Part shown: in pieces, positions 63,266 through 64,000 of the stretch | How positions within the stretch are numbered: position 1 is the first letter of the stretch | How the letters are laid out: each line of letters starts with the position of its first letter | Assembly: GCA_964423205.1 (NCBI GenBank) | Contig: CAYRDX010000009.1 | Span: forward strand, 21,958-85,957 | Length of the DNA: 64,000 nt | Direction of reading: 5' to 3' | DNA from: UBA6168 sp964423205 | GTDB taxonomy: Bacteria > Bacteroidota > Bacteroidia > Chitinophagales > Saprospiraceae | Notes under the pieces: model-generated | The model's input: the letters and a program-made list of their open reading frames with translations, nothing else | Databases searched by the model: none | What the model was told of the DNA's origin: nothing | Program-made: the position numbers and the translations under genes

Positions 63266-63940
63266 TTAGTAAATTATATCGGCCAAATCAGATTCTTCAT
63301 TGCATAGCATGCACCAACAACCCCACCCGCATAGAACTACACCTAATCCTCCTGGTGCAAAGCTACATCCTGTTGCGCAGGCAAGAAGTTTGACTTGGCG
63401 CCAATATGAACCGCAAGTAGGAACTTCATCCCTGAAAGTCAATCGTTCAGTTGGTGTGTTAGCCTTAAGATTTATAATTTTATCAAAATTGTCAAAGAAT
63501 CGATTCAATCCACTAATATCACAATTCGTACAACTTTTTGCATCGTTAATTAAGAATAATTCAGGGTATTTGTCAAATAAACTTTTCCTGGCAGACATAT
63601 ACTTTTCAATGTAAATGATACCTTCTTCTGGACTCTTGAATATTTTTTTGACTAATTCTGCCTCTGCCTTTTTATCACCATCCAAGCACTTAGTTGCCAA
63701 GGCTTTTAAAGTTGATGGTGAATGTCCGGCTTTAATAGCTTTGTCCACTAACTCGACAAAATCAAACCTGATCTCTAAAAACTTCCTTGCTTCTGCGGAA
63801 GTAACAATTTCATGGCTTTTTTGCTCTGAGAAATGGTTTGGTAAATTAATCTCTGAATTATCCGAGTTTTTATCAAGATTTCAGGATGGAAATACCCAGA
63901 GAAACAACAAAACAATCATTCCGATAAAATTCTTTTTCAT
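63266..63940 (-). pseudogene. Cys-rich-tail lipoprotein with in-frame TGA at the lipobox cysteine
   Basis: From ATG 63940: a signal peptide (MKKNFIGMIVLLFLWVFPS), then TGA at 63883-63881 exactly where the lipobox Cys should be. The same frame continues with NLDKNSDNSEINLPNHF and stays open to 63266. The mature region has a helical part, a CTNC pair (residues 137/140), and a tail with seven Cys (176-213) ending LCGWGCWCMLCN. The tail recalls halocin-C8-type and other Cys-rich bacteriocins. Either a point mutation (TGC/TGT to TGA), a sequencing error, or UGA recoding explains this. The first two are much likelier. The start codon GTG at 63748 could still give a cytoplasmic fragment. Confidence 0.65.
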
Positions 63941-64000
63941 TTTTAGAATTGTTTATGCCAGCTTGAGTCAATAGAAGTTTTCCGTTGGCACAACCTGACT
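63941..64000. other. Upstream region of the third tail-lipoprotein
   Basis: Sixty bases to the window end, presumably the promoter region of the minus-strand gene at 63266-63940. The ttatag half-site of the XRE operator is not present in it. Nothing else is visible. Confidence 0.3.

Noticed and set aside
63881..63883. TGA as a selenocysteine codon
   Set aside because: No SECIS-like structure was identified by eye and no sel genes are in the window. Point mutation or read error is the simpler explanation, though it is kept as a finding to check.

Overview
The window looks like a chromosomal segment of a Bacteroidota bacterium, probably in the Saprospiria/Chitinophagia neighbourhood (class-level placement is inference). 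Visible reasons: a C-terminal type IX secretion sorting domain on the SpoIID-like protein, many LxxC-type lipoproteins, mostly poor Shine-Dalgarno signals (the Hsp20 gene is a striking exception), a glycan-degradation locus, and repeat-rich intergenic DNA.

Layout. 1-0.9 kb: remains of a restriction system (HNH nuclease end, acidic small ORF, truncated and frameshifted restriction endonuclease). 0.9-9 kb: Na/Pi symporter, lipoprotein, three exported peptidases (M28, M14, S9), tRNA-Val and tRNA-Pro. 9.2-12.1 kb: minus-strand ROK kinase - MFS transporter - SIS isomerase operon, probably for an amino sugar. 12.5-23.5 kb: secondary-lipid/polyketide locus with an acyl-CoA dehydrogenase, a 2688-residue KS-AT-KS-ACP-ACP-KR-DH megasynthase and a phosphopantetheinyl transferase. 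23.6-28.7 kb: aldo/keto reductase, an exported SpoIID-like protein and its membrane-anchored neighbour, a thioredoxin-like lipoprotein. 28.9-37.2 kb: xylan utilisation (GH10, GPH transporter, two GH43, lactonase, GH30) without SusC/SusD. A 185-bp miniature element lies in opposite orientation on the two sides of the GH10-transporter-GH43 segment. 37.3-49.4 kb: NYN protein, HtrA protease, Hsp20, a truncated type IIG restriction-modification gene, a methyltransferase, zinc alcohol dehydrogenase, DinB-like protein, M16 peptidase, octaheme cytochrome.

49.6-54.6 kb is the most unusual part. A 560-bp block (XRE regulator plus its operator) is present twice. Each copy is divergent from a lipoprotein with a cysteine-rich C-terminal tail, and each lipoprotein is followed by a membrane protein (one is a membrane thioredoxin). 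The regulators end in poly-G tracts of 9 and 10, which give different C-termini. Sulfatase and transposase debris lies between and beside the copies. A third tail-lipoprotein/small-membrane-protein pair closes the window (62.99-63.94 kb). Its lipobox cysteine codon is an in-frame TGA. The first tail resembles fulvocin C, so I read these as candidate cysteine-rich bacteriocin-like modules.

55.8-61.2 kb is a hydroxyproline catabolic operon (deaminase, ketoglutarate semialdehyde dehydrogenase, 4-hydroxyproline epimerase, D-amino-acid oxidase type flavoenzyme) interrupted by repeats. It is followed by a DDAH-type amidinohydrolase. No CRISPR array, rRNA or intact insertion sequence was found.
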